Shown here: positions 1 to 7,297 of the stretch, one piece after another
Position numbering within the stretch: position 1 is the first letter of the stretch
Layout: every line of letters begins with the position of its first letter
Assembly (NCBI GenBank): GCA_947373775.1
Contig: CANBZE010000090.1
Location: 1 to 7,297 of the forward strand
Direction of reading: 5' to 3'
Source of the DNA: Alphaproteobacteria bacterium
GTDB taxonomy: Bacteria > Pseudomonadota > Alphaproteobacteria > Micropepsales > Micropepsaceae
Length of the DNA: 7,297 bases
Translations under genes and position numbers: made by a program
Notes under the pieces: model-generated
The model's input: the letters and a program-made list of their open reading frames with translations, nothing else
Told to the model about the DNA's origin: nothing
The model's database searches: none

Positions 1-65
1 CTTTGCGCGCCGGACGCTGTCGCTTCGCTACGCTGGGCGGTCGCTCCGGTGCGACAATAAGAGAA

Positions 66-95
66 TTGAGCGCACCCGCCCGTTCGGGCTTCAAT
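66..95 (+). promoter_or_regulatory. Tentative sigma70-like promoter upstream of the DUF4170 gene
   Basis: TTGAGC at 66-71 matches four of six bases of the TTGACA -35 consensus, and TTCAAT at 90-95 matches four of six of TATAAT, with an 18-bp spacer. This would start transcription near 101-103 and leave about a 20-nt leader before the ATG at 123. The match is modest and could be chance. The position, just ahead of the first gene of a same-strand cluster, is the main argument in its favour. Confidence 0.25.
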
Positions 96-102
96 GGTGC
101 GC
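70..102. repeat. Nested inverted repeat overlapping the tentative promoter
   Basis: The outer arms GCGCACC (70-76) and GGTGCGC (96-102) are perfect 7-bp inverted copies. Inside them, GCCC (78-81) and GGGC (86-89) pair around a GTTC loop. The arms flank the proposed -10 and touch the end of the proposed -35, so the element could be an operator or a leader hairpin. No T-run follows, so it is not an intrinsic terminator. Confidence 0.35.
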
Positions 103-122
103 CGCAACGAAAGCCAGGTCTC

Positions 123-359
123 ATGCCCAATCCCCAGCAGCTTCTGCACTTTGTGTTCGGCGGCGAGCTCAAAGACACCCAGGAGGTCGAGTTCAAGGAC
201 CTGTCCAAGCTGGACTTTGTCGGCATGTATCCCAACTTCGCCGAGGCCAAGAAGGCCTGGCGCGCCAAGGCCCAGGCCACGGTGGACAATGCCCAGATGC
301 GCTATTTCGTGGTCCATATGCACCGGCTGATGGAACCCGAGGACGATCAAGACCACTAA
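123..359 (+). CDS. DUF4170 domain-containing small protein
   Basis: This encodes a 78-residue soluble protein beginning MPNPQQLLHFVFGG. It has the features of the DUF4170 family of small alphaproteobacterial proteins: an N-terminal LHFVFGGEL strand region, the FVGMYPNFAEAKKAWRAKAQ segment in the middle, and RYFVVHMHRLMEP near the C-terminus, followed by an acidic tail. There is no signal peptide or membrane segment, so it should be cytoplasmic. Its biochemical role is unknown to me. DUF4170 genes commonly sit beside lipid A/Kdo genes in alphaproteobacteria, which fits the downstream neighbours. The ATG at 123 was chosen because family members start there; a weak CAGG at 115-118 lies 4 nt upstream. 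The exporter gene follows after 41 bp, so co-transcription is likely but not certain. Confidence 0.85.
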   Translation: MPNPQQLLHFVFGGELKDTQEVEFKDLSKLDFVGMYPNFAEAKKAWRAKAQATVDNAQMRYFVVHMHRLMEPEDDQDH

Positions 360-375
360 CCATCTGGCCCCAAAA

Positions 376-395
376 GGCTTTTTGCCTCAAAAGCC
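376..395. repeat. Seven-bp hairpin between the DUF4170 and exporter genes
   Basis: GGCTTTT at 376-382 and AAAAGCC at 389-395 pair perfectly around a 6-nt loop. On the + strand it is followed by C residues, so it does not look like an intrinsic terminator for the operon. Read on the - strand, the same hairpin is followed by TTTT, which is closer to a terminator for antisense transcripts. CAAAAG is also repeated directly at 371-376 and 388-393. Confidence 0.35.
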
Positions 396-400
396 CCCGC

Positions 401-2178
<1,778 letters not shown>

Positions 2179-2182
<4 letters not shown>

Positions 2183-3444
2183 GTCTTCCTTTTGGCTTGC
2201 GCGCCTGGCGCGTCTTGACCGGCATGGCCTCGCCGTTCGCGCGGCTCTTGCTGCGCCGCCGCGCCACCCGCGACAAGGAAGACTGGACGCGGTTGAACGA
2301 GCGGCTGGGCATGGCGGGACTGGCGCGGCCCGAAGGCCGGCTGGTCTGGATCCACGGCGCCAGTGTGGGCGAAAGCCTGTCGGCCCTGCCCCTGATCGAA
2401 AAACTGCAGGAACATGCCAGCGTGCTGGTCACCAGCGGCACCGTCACCAGCGCCGCCATGATGGGCCAGCGCCTGCCAGCCGGCGCATTGCACCAGTTCG
2501 TGCCGCTGGACATGCCCGGCGCGGTGAACCGCTTCCTGGATCACTGGAAGCCGGATGCCGGGCTGTTCGTCGAATCCGACCTCTGGCCCACCCGGATCCT
2601 GGGCGCGGCGTCGCGCGGGGTGAAACTGGCGCTGGTCAATGCCCGCATCTCGGCGCGCTCGGCCGAGCGTTGGGGCTGGGCCAAGCGCAGCATGGCGCAG
2701 TTGCTGTCGGCCTTCGACATGGTGCTGGCTCAGGATGAGGATGGCGCGGAGCGCTTCCGCGCGCTGGGCGCGCGCAATGTCCAGGTGGTGGGAAGCCTGA
2801 AGGCCGATGCGCCGCCGCTGCCCTGCGATGAAGACGCTTTGGCGGAACTCCGCCGCCAGATCGGCAACCGGCCCGTACTGCTGGCGGCCCAGACCCATCC
2901 TGGTGAAGACGAAACACTTCTTCCCGCACATGATCTGTTGCGCGCACGCTTTCCCGACCTGCTGACCATTCTGGTGCCGCGCCATACCGCGCGCGCCGCC
3001 GATATCGAGATGCTATGCGGCAGCCGCGCATCCAAGCGCCGCTCGACCGGAGACAAAATCTCTCCCCAGACCGCCATCTATATCGCCGACACGATGGGCG
3101 AGCTGGGACTGTTCTATCGCCTCACCCGCTTCTGTTTCCTGGGGGGAACGCTTGTGCCGCTGGGCGGACATAATGTGCTGGAGCCGGCAGTGCTGCATTG
3201 CGCGGTGCTGGCCGGTCCCAACATCGCCAGTGCGCCGCGCGCTTATGAAGCGGTGCGGGGCGCCCAGCAGTTCGGGCTTGTCACCAGCAGCGCCGACATC
3301 GCGCGCGAAGCCGGGCGCCTGTTGGAAAACCCCGCCATGGCGATGGCGGCGGGTGACGCAGCAGCGCGCGGCGCGGCCACCCAGTCCGGCGCGGTGGCGC
3401 GCACCGCGGCGGCATTGTCGGCGATTCTCGATGCGCGCGCCTGA
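2179..3444 (+). CDS. waaA: 3-deoxy-D-manno-octulosonic acid (Kdo) transferase
   Basis: This is a 421-residue GT-B glycosyltransferase of the WaaA/KdtA family, which transfers Kdo from CMP-Kdo to the lipid A precursor at the cytoplasmic face of the inner membrane. Family hallmarks include IHGASVGES with the conserved active-site Glu65, ESDLWPTRI in the N-terminal domain, LVNARIS, the DTMGELGLFY stretch, and GGTLVPLGGHNVLEPA in the C-terminal domain (His331, Asn332, Glu335). The first 30 residues are basic and moderately hydrophobic, consistent with the family's membrane-associated N-terminus. The ATG overlaps the exporter TGA as ATGA and has a good GGAAG ribosome binding site at 2167-2171, 7 nt upstream, which fixes the start. 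Whether it adds one, two or more Kdo residues cannot be read from sequence. It overlaps lpxK by 14 bp. Confidence 0.93.
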
Positions 3445-4381
3445 TTTCTGGCAAAGACGGGGCGCCGTGGCAGCGCTGCTGGCGCCGCTGGGCTGGCTGT
3501 ATGGTGCTACTGTCGCGTTCAAAGCGCGTCACATCAAAGCTTTTGATCCTGGCCTGCCCGTGATCTGCGTCGGCAATCTCACCGCCGGCGGCAGCGGCAA
3601 GACACCTATCGCCATCGTCCTTGCGGAGATGTTGCGCGCACGCGGCCACAAGCCATATTTCCTGACCCGTGGTTATGGTGGCGATGAACGCGGTCCGGCC
3701 CTGGCTTCACGCGGTCACAGCGCCGCGGCGATGGGCGATGAAGCCCTGCTGCTGGCGCGCACCGCACCCACCATCGTGGCGCGGGATCGCGCTGCCGGTG
3801 CGCGGCTGGCGAAGGAAAAAGGCGCCACCGTCATCATCATGGATGACGGTCATCAGAATTTTTCCTTGCACAAAAACCTGCCGCTGGTGGTGGTTGATGC
3901 CGAAACCGGCTTCGGCAACGGCTATCAGATTCCGGCCGGCCCGTTGCGCGAGCCGGTCGCGCAAGGCCTGGCGCGGGCCGATGCGGTCGTGCTGGTTGGC
4001 GACGGCGCACCCGATCTGGGCGAATACAGCGGCCCAATACTGCGCGCTCATCTTAAGGCCGAAGGCGAGAGCTTTGCCGGCAAAACTGTGTTCGCCTTTG
4101 CCGGCATCGGACGGCCAGAGAAATTCGCCGCCTCGCTGGAAGACAGCGGCGCTGCTGTCCTGGGAAGCTGCTTCTTCGCCGATCATCACCCCTATACCGA
4201 GGACGAAATTACCGAGCTGCGCGCTGTCGCAGGCGACGCCCTGCTGGTCACCACCGAAAAGGATTTCGTGCGCCTGTCCACCGCCCAGCGCGAAGGTATC
4301 CGCATGCTGAAGGTCGCCGCCGTCTTTGATGACGCGCCTGCAATGGAGCGTTTGCTTGACAGCATCGTCCCCAGGGCCTAG
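3431..4381 (+). CDS. lpxK: Tetraacyldisaccharide 4'-kinase
   Basis: This 316-residue protein is LpxK, the membrane-associated kinase that phosphorylates the 4' position of tetraacyldisaccharide-1-phosphate to form lipid IVA. An N-terminal hydrophobic segment (about residues 12-28) is the expected membrane anchor. The P-loop GGSGKT is at 53-58 with Lys57 and Thr58. The conserved MDDGHQN motif is at 137-143 and contains the Asp residues implicated in catalysis and metal binding in this family. IPAGPLREP, a DHHPYTEDEI segment and TTEKDFVRL follow in the usual order. Length is close to that of the E. coli enzyme. The ATG at 3431 lies inside the end of waaA, a 14-bp overlap that implies translational coupling; no strong ribosome binding site is visible. 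The next gene starts 10 bp after the stop. Confidence 0.95.
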   Translation: MRAPDFWQRRGAVAALLAPLGWLYGATVAFKARHIKAFDPGLPVICVGNLTAGGSGKTPIAIVLAEMLRARGHKPYFLTRGYGGDERGPALASRGHSAAAMGDEALLLARTAPTIVARDRAAGARLAKEKGATVIIMDDGHQNFSLHKNLPLVVVDAETGFGNGYQIPAGPLREPVAQGLARADAVVLVGDGAPDLGEYSGPILRAHLKAEGESFAGKTVFAFAGIGRPEKFAASLEDSGAAVLGSCFFADHHPYTEDEITELRAVAGDALLVTTEKDFVRLSTAQREGIRMLKVAAVFDDAPAMERLLDSIVPRA

Positions 4382-4391
4382 CCCCAAGCTC

Positions 4392-5321
4392 ATGACAGAA
4401 ACCGGCCTTCCTCTTGGTCAGAAGCTGCGTTATGGCGCGGAGGCGGCCCTGTTTTTCGCCTTCATGGGCATGTTCCGCATGCTGGGACCGGAAACCGCTT
4501 CCGGACTGGGCGGCTGGATCGGCCGCAACATTTTTTCCCTGCTGCCGCCCGACCGGGTGGCGCGCGCCAACCTGGCCGCGGCCTTTCCGGAAATGACCGC
4601 CGACGAACGCAACCGCATCCGCCGCAGCATGTGGGACAATCTGGGCCGGGTGGTGGGTGAATATCCGCACCTGGCGCGTTTCTCGCCCAAGGGCGACGAT
4701 CCGCGCATCACCTATAGCCTTCCGCCCGGCATGAGCCTGGACGCGCTGAAGCAGAAGCCGGTGATCTTCTTGTCGGCGCACCTGGGCAATTGGGAAATGC
4801 TGCCGATCCTGGCCGGGCAACTCGGCTTCGACGGTGCCGCCGTGGTGCGCCCGCCCAACAACCCGTATGTCGCCGCCTGGGTGGCGCGCCAGCGGCGCAT
4901 CAACGGCCCCGACACCATGATCGCCAAGCACAATGCGGCACGCCCGATGCTGGCACAGCTCAAGGCAGGCAAGATGCTGTGCATGCTGGTGGACCAGAAG
5001 CTGCGCGAAGGCATCGCCGTGCCCTTCTTCGGCCGCGACGCCCTGACCACACAAGCGCCCGCCGCGCTGGCACTGAAGATGGGCGCCCACATCATCATGG
5101 CCGCCAACCGCCGCGTCGGGGGCCCGCGCTTCCACGTCACGGTGCAGCCGGAACTGGAATTCAACGCCAGCGGAAATGAAGCCGAAGACGTGACGCGACT
5201 GACCGCCGCCATCCAGGCCCGCATCGAGGAGATGGTGCGCGCCAATCCCGGCCAGTGGCTGTGGATTCACAATCGCTGGACCACGCCGCGCGACATCGCC
5301 CTGCTGCAGGCCAAACAATGA
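4392..5321 (+). CDS. LpxL/HtrB-type lipid A late acyltransferase
   Basis: This 309-residue protein belongs to the LpxL/LpxM (HtrB) lysophospholipid acyltransferase family, which moves an acyl chain from acyl-ACP to a hydroxyl of the fatty acids on Kdo-lipid A. An N-terminal hydrophobic segment near residues 15-30 should anchor it in the inner membrane. The catalytic HX4E motif reads HLGNWE with His130 and Glu135. Further family blocks are VVRPPNNP, MLVDQKLREG followed by VPFFG, the LALKMGAHI stretch, and PGQWLWIHNRW at the C-terminus. Which position it acylates and with which chain cannot be told, so no firm symbol is given. The ATG at 4392 was chosen because homologous sequence begins there; the 22 extra codons available upstream overlap lpxK in another frame. 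The stop overlaps the methyltransferase start by 4 bp (ATGA). Confidence 0.9.
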   Translation: MTETGLPLGQKLRYGAEAALFFAFMGMFRMLGPETASGLGGWIGRNIFSLLPPDRVARANLAAAFPEMTADERNRIRRSMWDNLGRVVGEYPHLARFSPKGDDPRITYSLPPGMSLDALKQKPVIFLSAHLGNWEMLPILAGQLGFDGAAVVRPPNNPYVAAWVARQRRINGPDTMIAKHNAARPMLAQLKAGKMLCMLVDQKLREGIAVPFFGRDALTTQAPAALALKMGAHIIMAANRRVGGPRFHVTVQPELEFNASGNEAEDVTRLTAAIQARIEEMVRANPGQWLWIHNRWTTPRDIALLQAKQ

Positions 5322-5998
5322 CGACACGCCAACGCCTCTTGGACCAATTGTTCTTCGGCCGCGATCCGTTGAAGGATTTTCCGCACGGAAAACCCACCGA
5401 CCTGCAGGGCTGGCATTCCCAGCATCCCTACCTGGCGCGCGCCATCAATGAAGCCAAACCCGGCATCGTGGTGGAAGTCGGTGTGTGGAAAGGCGCCTCG
5501 GTCGTCACTCTGGCCAAGGAAATCCAGCGGCTGAAGCTGGACGCGGTGGTAATCGCCATCGACACATGGCTGGGCTCGTCCGAGCATTATTTGTGGGAGA
5601 AATTCATTCCCGACCTGGATTTCGAGTTCGGCTATCCCCGCCTCTATCACAAGTTCGCCGCCAACATCGTCAACGAAGGGCTGCAGGATGTCGTAGTGCC
5701 GCTGCCGCTGGATTCCATCAATGCCTTCCAGCTGCTGAAGGAAAAAGGCATCCGCCCGGACATTCTGCACATCGATGCCGGGCACGATTACCATTCGGTG
5801 ATGGCCGACCTGAAGGCCTGGTGGCCCCAGTTGAAGGACGGCGGCGTATTGGTGGGCGACGATTATTTTTCCAAGCCCATCATCGGCCAGGGCAAGTGGC
5901 CGGAAGTGCGCCAGGCGTTTGACGAATTCTTTGCCGTCAACCGCCATACCGTGTTCGAGAACACGGACGGCAAGTGCTACTTGGGAAAACCGGCCTAA
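5318..5998 (+). CDS. Class I SAM-dependent methyltransferase (Methyltransf_24 / TylF-MycE-like)
   Basis: This 226-residue soluble protein has a Rossmann-type SAM methyltransferase fold. Motif I is VVEVGVWKG (Glu53 to Gly59), the next strand ends in VVIAIDTW, and ILHIDAGHDY (149-158) and GVLVGDDYF follow. Asp153, Asp181 and Asp182, with His156, have the spacing I recall for the Mg2+ ligands and catalytic His of the sugar O-methyltransferase MycE (Asp275, Glu303, Asp304, His278). This suggests a metal-dependent O-methyltransferase acting on a sugar hydroxyl, but the substrate is unknown. As last gene of the lipid A/Kdo operon, 4 bp inside the acyltransferase gene, it may modify an LPS sugar. 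The ATG at 5318 has a GCAGG at 5306-5310, 7 nt upstream; an earlier in-frame start would run deeper into the acyltransferase gene. Its stop overlaps the convergent peptidase gene. Confidence 0.85.
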   Translation: MTTRQRLLDQLFFGRDPLKDFPHGKPTDLQGWHSQHPYLARAINEAKPGIVVEVGVWKGASVVTLAKEIQRLKLDAVVIAIDTWLGSSEHYLWEKFIPDLDFEFGYPRLYHKFAANIVNEGLQDVVVPLPLDSINAFQLLKEKGIRPDILHIDAGHDYHSVMADLKAWWPQLKDGGVLVGDDYFSKPIIGQGKWPEVRQAFDEFFAVNRHTVFENTDGKCYLGKPA

Positions 5999-6007
5999 AG
6001 CGGTTCC
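5984..6007. repeat. Bulged hairpin centred on overlapping convergent stop codons
   Basis: GG (5984-5985) plus AACCG (5988-5992) can pair with CGGTT and CC (6001-6007), leaving two bulged A residues and an 8-nt loop. The loop holds both stop codons, TAA on the + strand and TAG on the - strand. Only a short T-run (TTTT) is present, on the - strand side and partly within the stem, so it is at best a weak bidirectional terminator. Confidence 0.25.
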
Positions 6008-6828
6008 GGCTTCGGCTTACGCGTCGACAGCGACGGGTCCAGCCGCACCTGGAACCAGTTCATCGCCCAGTGCAGATGCGGGCCGGTGGCGCGGCCCGTG
6101 GCGCCGATCAACCCGATGCGCTGGCCGCGCTTGACGGCCTCGCCCACCTTTACCAGCCGCTTGCTCTGATGCAGGTATGAGGTGGACACGCCCTGGCCGT
6201 GATCGATCAGGGTGAAACCGCCATTCAGATAGTAATCGTCGGTGACACTGACCACGCCATCGGCCGGCGCATGGATCGGCGTGCCGGTGGGCGCGGCCAT
6301 GTCCACGCCGTAATGTGGTGACATGGGCGTGCCGTTGTCGATGCGCTGGCTGCCAAAGATGCCGCTTTCGATGCCCGGCGCCGGCCAGTCGAAGCCTGAC
6401 AGGAAATCGCTGCCGCCGCTGTCGGTCAGACGCGCCAGATAGATGGTCTCCGCTTCATGGGCGATGCGCGCTTCAACTTCCGGCGGCGGCGTCACCGTGT
6501 GCTGTGGCAGGCCATTGACGTGCTGGATATCGTAGGTGCGCGTCGACGGCGTAAAGCTGCGGCTGTCGCCGCCGCCTTCGGGATAGCGCACCGTCACCAG
6601 CACCGGCTTGGTCTGGTCGGGGCCGAAGCCGAAAGCGAAACGTCCATCGGCGGTGACGCGCACGGGCCGCCCATCCAGCGCCGCCACCGAGCCCGGCGGG
6701 GCGCTGCCCGTGGCCAGACTGCCTTGGCTCATCGCGCCGGTAATGGAAAAGCGCACGGGTTTTTCGGGGACCGCCAATGCGGGCAAGGAAACAAGACAGG
6801 CGCCGACAAAAAACCGGCGCCGCATCAT
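5995..6828 (-). CDS. Exported M23 family metallopeptidase (LytM-like endopeptidase)
   Basis: This 277-residue protein has an N-terminal signal sequence (MMRRRFFVGACLVSLPALA, likely cut after the ALA at 17-19), a beta-rich region around residues 20-115, a linker with a predicted helix (EVEARIAHEAE), and a C-terminal M23 zinc peptidase domain from about 146. The zinc and catalytic residues are complete: HYGVD with His172 and Asp176, His220 in SYLHQS, and HLH at 251-253. Such enzymes cut peptide cross-bridges in peptidoglycan in the periplasm, so cell-wall remodelling is the expected role; the exact bond is unknown. RRRFF resembles a twin-arginine motif, so Tat export is possible. The start at 6828 gives an ATGA overlap with the DUF2093 stop; a second ATG follows immediately at 6825. 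A substantially longer start was rejected because it reads through the DUF2093 gene. Confidence 0.9.
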   Translation of the reverse strand: MMRRRFFVGACLVSLPALAVPEKPVRFSITGAMSQGSLATGSAPPGSVAALDGRPVRVTADGRFAFGFGPDQTKPVLVTVRYPEGGGDSRSFTPSTRTYDIQHVNGLPQHTVTPPPEVEARIAHEAETIYLARLTDSGGSDFLSGFDWPAPGIESGIFGSQRIDNGTPMSPHYGVDMAAPTGTPIHAPADGVVSVTDDYYLNGGFTLIDHGQGVSTSYLHQSKRLVKVGEAVKRGQRIGLIGATGRATGPHLHWAMNWFQVRLDPSLSTRKPKPEPL

Positions 6829-7043
6829 TTGGGCGCCAAGCCCTTTTCCTGCGCCCGCGCCGTGGCGATGTCGGGGCTGGCATAGGCTTCCTGCAGGTCC
6901 ACGCTCCAATAGCGCAGGGCGTCCAGCGGAATGTGCGTGCCCGTCACGGCGCAGGCGACATAGCCGCCGGGGGTGACGATCTCATATTCGCCGTCGAGAT
7001 AGTGAAGCCTGGCCTCACCCTGGTCGCGTTCCATGACGTTCAT
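6825..7043 (-). CDS. DUF2093 domain-containing small protein
   Basis: This 72-residue protein matches the DUF2093 family, small alphaproteobacterial proteins of unknown function. Recognisable parts are ARLHYLDGEYEIVTPGGYV, the single cysteine in VACAVTG, IPLDALRYWSVDLQEAY and ASPDIA. There is no signal peptide or membrane helix. It starts 24 bp after the xseA stop and overlaps the M23 peptidase gene by 4 bp, so the three are probably one transcript; xseA next to DUF2093 is a recurring alphaproteobacterial arrangement. ATG at 7043 is used; a second ATG at 7034 would shorten it by three residues. No clear ribosome binding site is seen before either. The function is not known and none is inferred beyond linkage. 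Confidence 0.85.
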   Translation of the reverse strand: MNVMERDQGEARLHYLDGEYEIVTPGGYVACAVTGTHIPLDALRYWSVDLQEAYASPDIATARAQEKGLAPK

Positions 7044-7067
7044 GCGGTTATTGTATCCAATTCACTG

Positions 7068-7297
7068 TCAGAAAAGCGAGCCTTGATCCAAGGGCTTTTT
7101 CGATTTTGCTTTGCCGGATCCCCCCTCCGCCACCGCCGGCTTGTCGCCATCGGCAAAGGTCAAGGTCAGCGCCTCGCCCGGTTTCACGGCGGCGGCGCGG
7201 CGGCGCACGTTGCCATCCTCGCCCCGCACCAGCGCGAAGCCCCGCTCCAGCACCGATTTGTGGGAGACGCTGTCCAATACCCGCGTCAGTCCGTCCA
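7068..7297 (-). CDS. xseA: Exodeoxyribonuclease VII large subunit, C-terminal fragment (5' end outside window)
   Basis: The last 75 residues of XseA are present and the gene continues past the right edge of the window. The fragment reads DGLTRVLDSVSHKSVLERGFALVR, then a segment rich in Arg and Ala, VKPGEALTLTFADGD, and a Lys/Ser/Gly-rich tail ending LDQGSLF. The SVLERGFALVR block and the following PGEALTLTFADG strand are characteristic of the XseA C-terminus. With the small subunit XseB, the enzyme degrades single-stranded DNA to oligonucleotides in both directions. The catalytic core lies outside the window. The codon at 7275-7277 is TTG (Leu) inside the gene, not a start, because the frame stays open and homologous to the window edge. 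Confidence 0.88.
   Translation of the reverse strand, partial: DGLTRVLDSVSHKSVLERGFALVRGEDGNVRRRAAAVKPGEALTLTFADGDKPAVAEGGSGKAKSKKPLDQGSLF

Larger units (their letters stand above)
1..122. other. Leader region without a convincing gene, with inverted repeats
   Basis: No recognisable protein is encoded here. A short open stretch in frame 1 ends at a TAA at 58-60 and could be the last 19 codons of an upstream gene, but its residues match no family I know. GTCGC occurs at 19-23 and again at 40-44; the second copy can pair with GCGAC at 51-55 around a 6-nt loop. A larger nested inverted repeat lies at 70-102 and is listed separately. The reading frame of the next gene stays open back to base 3, but the translated leader looks like non-coding sequence and homologues start at the ATG at 123, so the extension was not accepted. 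Confidence 0.5.

Noticed and set aside
3..122. N-terminal extension of the DUF4170 frame back to a TTG at base 3
   Set aside because: The extra 40 residues are Arg/Gly/Ser-rich and resemble nothing in the family; family similarity begins at the ATG at 123.
4248..5327. A 359-residue - strand open frame opposite the end of lpxK and the acyltransferase gene
   Set aside because: Its composition is typical of an antisense shadow and it has no domain, while both + strand genes have full catalytic motifs.
6796..6798. Possible lipobox cysteine (Cys11, in FVGAC) in the M23 peptidase signal
   Set aside because: Only five residues separate the arginines from the cysteine, too short a hydrophobic region, and the hydrophobic stretch continues past it to a normal ALA cleavage site.
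6457..6885. A 142-residue + strand open frame opposite the M23 peptidase gene
   Set aside because: It has no domain or plausible composition and lies entirely across from a well-supported peptidase with signal sequence and catalytic residues.
6829..6909. Longer start for the M23 peptidase giving 27 extra residues
   Set aside because: It would run through the DUF2093 gene in another frame and place the signal sequence internally; the ATGA overlap at 6825-6828 is the better start.
7275..7277. TTG as start of a 69-residue independent gene at the right edge
   Set aside because: The frame continues upstream to the window edge with XseA-like residues, so this is the tail of xseA.

Overview
The window is a dense, GC-rich stretch (by eye well over 60% GC) of ordinary bacterial chromosome. 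Gene families and gene order point to an alphaproteobacterium: a DUF4170 protein heads a lipid A/Kdo gene cluster, and a DUF2093 protein follows xseA. Genus or species cannot be fixed from what is here. No RNA genes, mobile elements, CRISPR arrays or prophage genes were seen.

Layout. Bases 1-122 are a leader with no convincing gene, carrying inverted repeats and a tentative promoter. From 123 to 5998, six genes run on the + strand: a 78-aa DUF4170 protein, an MsbA-type ABC exporter, Kdo transferase (waaA/kdtA), tetraacyldisaccharide 4'-kinase (lpxK), an LpxL/HtrB-type late acyltransferase, and a class I SAM-dependent methyltransferase. After the 41-bp gap before the exporter, the junctions are -4, -14, +10 and -4 bp, so exporter through methyltransferase look like one translationally coupled operon. 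From the window edge back to 5995, three genes run on the - strand: the C-terminal end of exodeoxyribonuclease VII large subunit (xseA), a 72-aa DUF2093 protein, and an exported M23 metallopeptidase that overlaps the DUF2093 gene by 4 bp.

The + strand cluster covers consecutive steps of outer-membrane lipid A handling: LpxK adds the 4'-phosphate, WaaA adds Kdo, the LpxL-like enzyme adds a secondary acyl chain, and the MsbA-like protein flips the product across the inner membrane. The last gene, the methyltransferase, is not a standard member of this pathway. Its visible acidic and histidine residues match the layout I recall for metal-dependent sugar O-methyltransferases, so methylation of an LPS sugar is a testable hypothesis. 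The - strand group joins a DNA-repair nuclease subunit, an unknown small protein and a cell-wall peptidase.

The two operons converge so tightly that their stop codons overlap. No wholly new system is evident. The items most worth following are the methyltransferase, the convergent overlap and the small DUF4170 and DUF2093 proteins.
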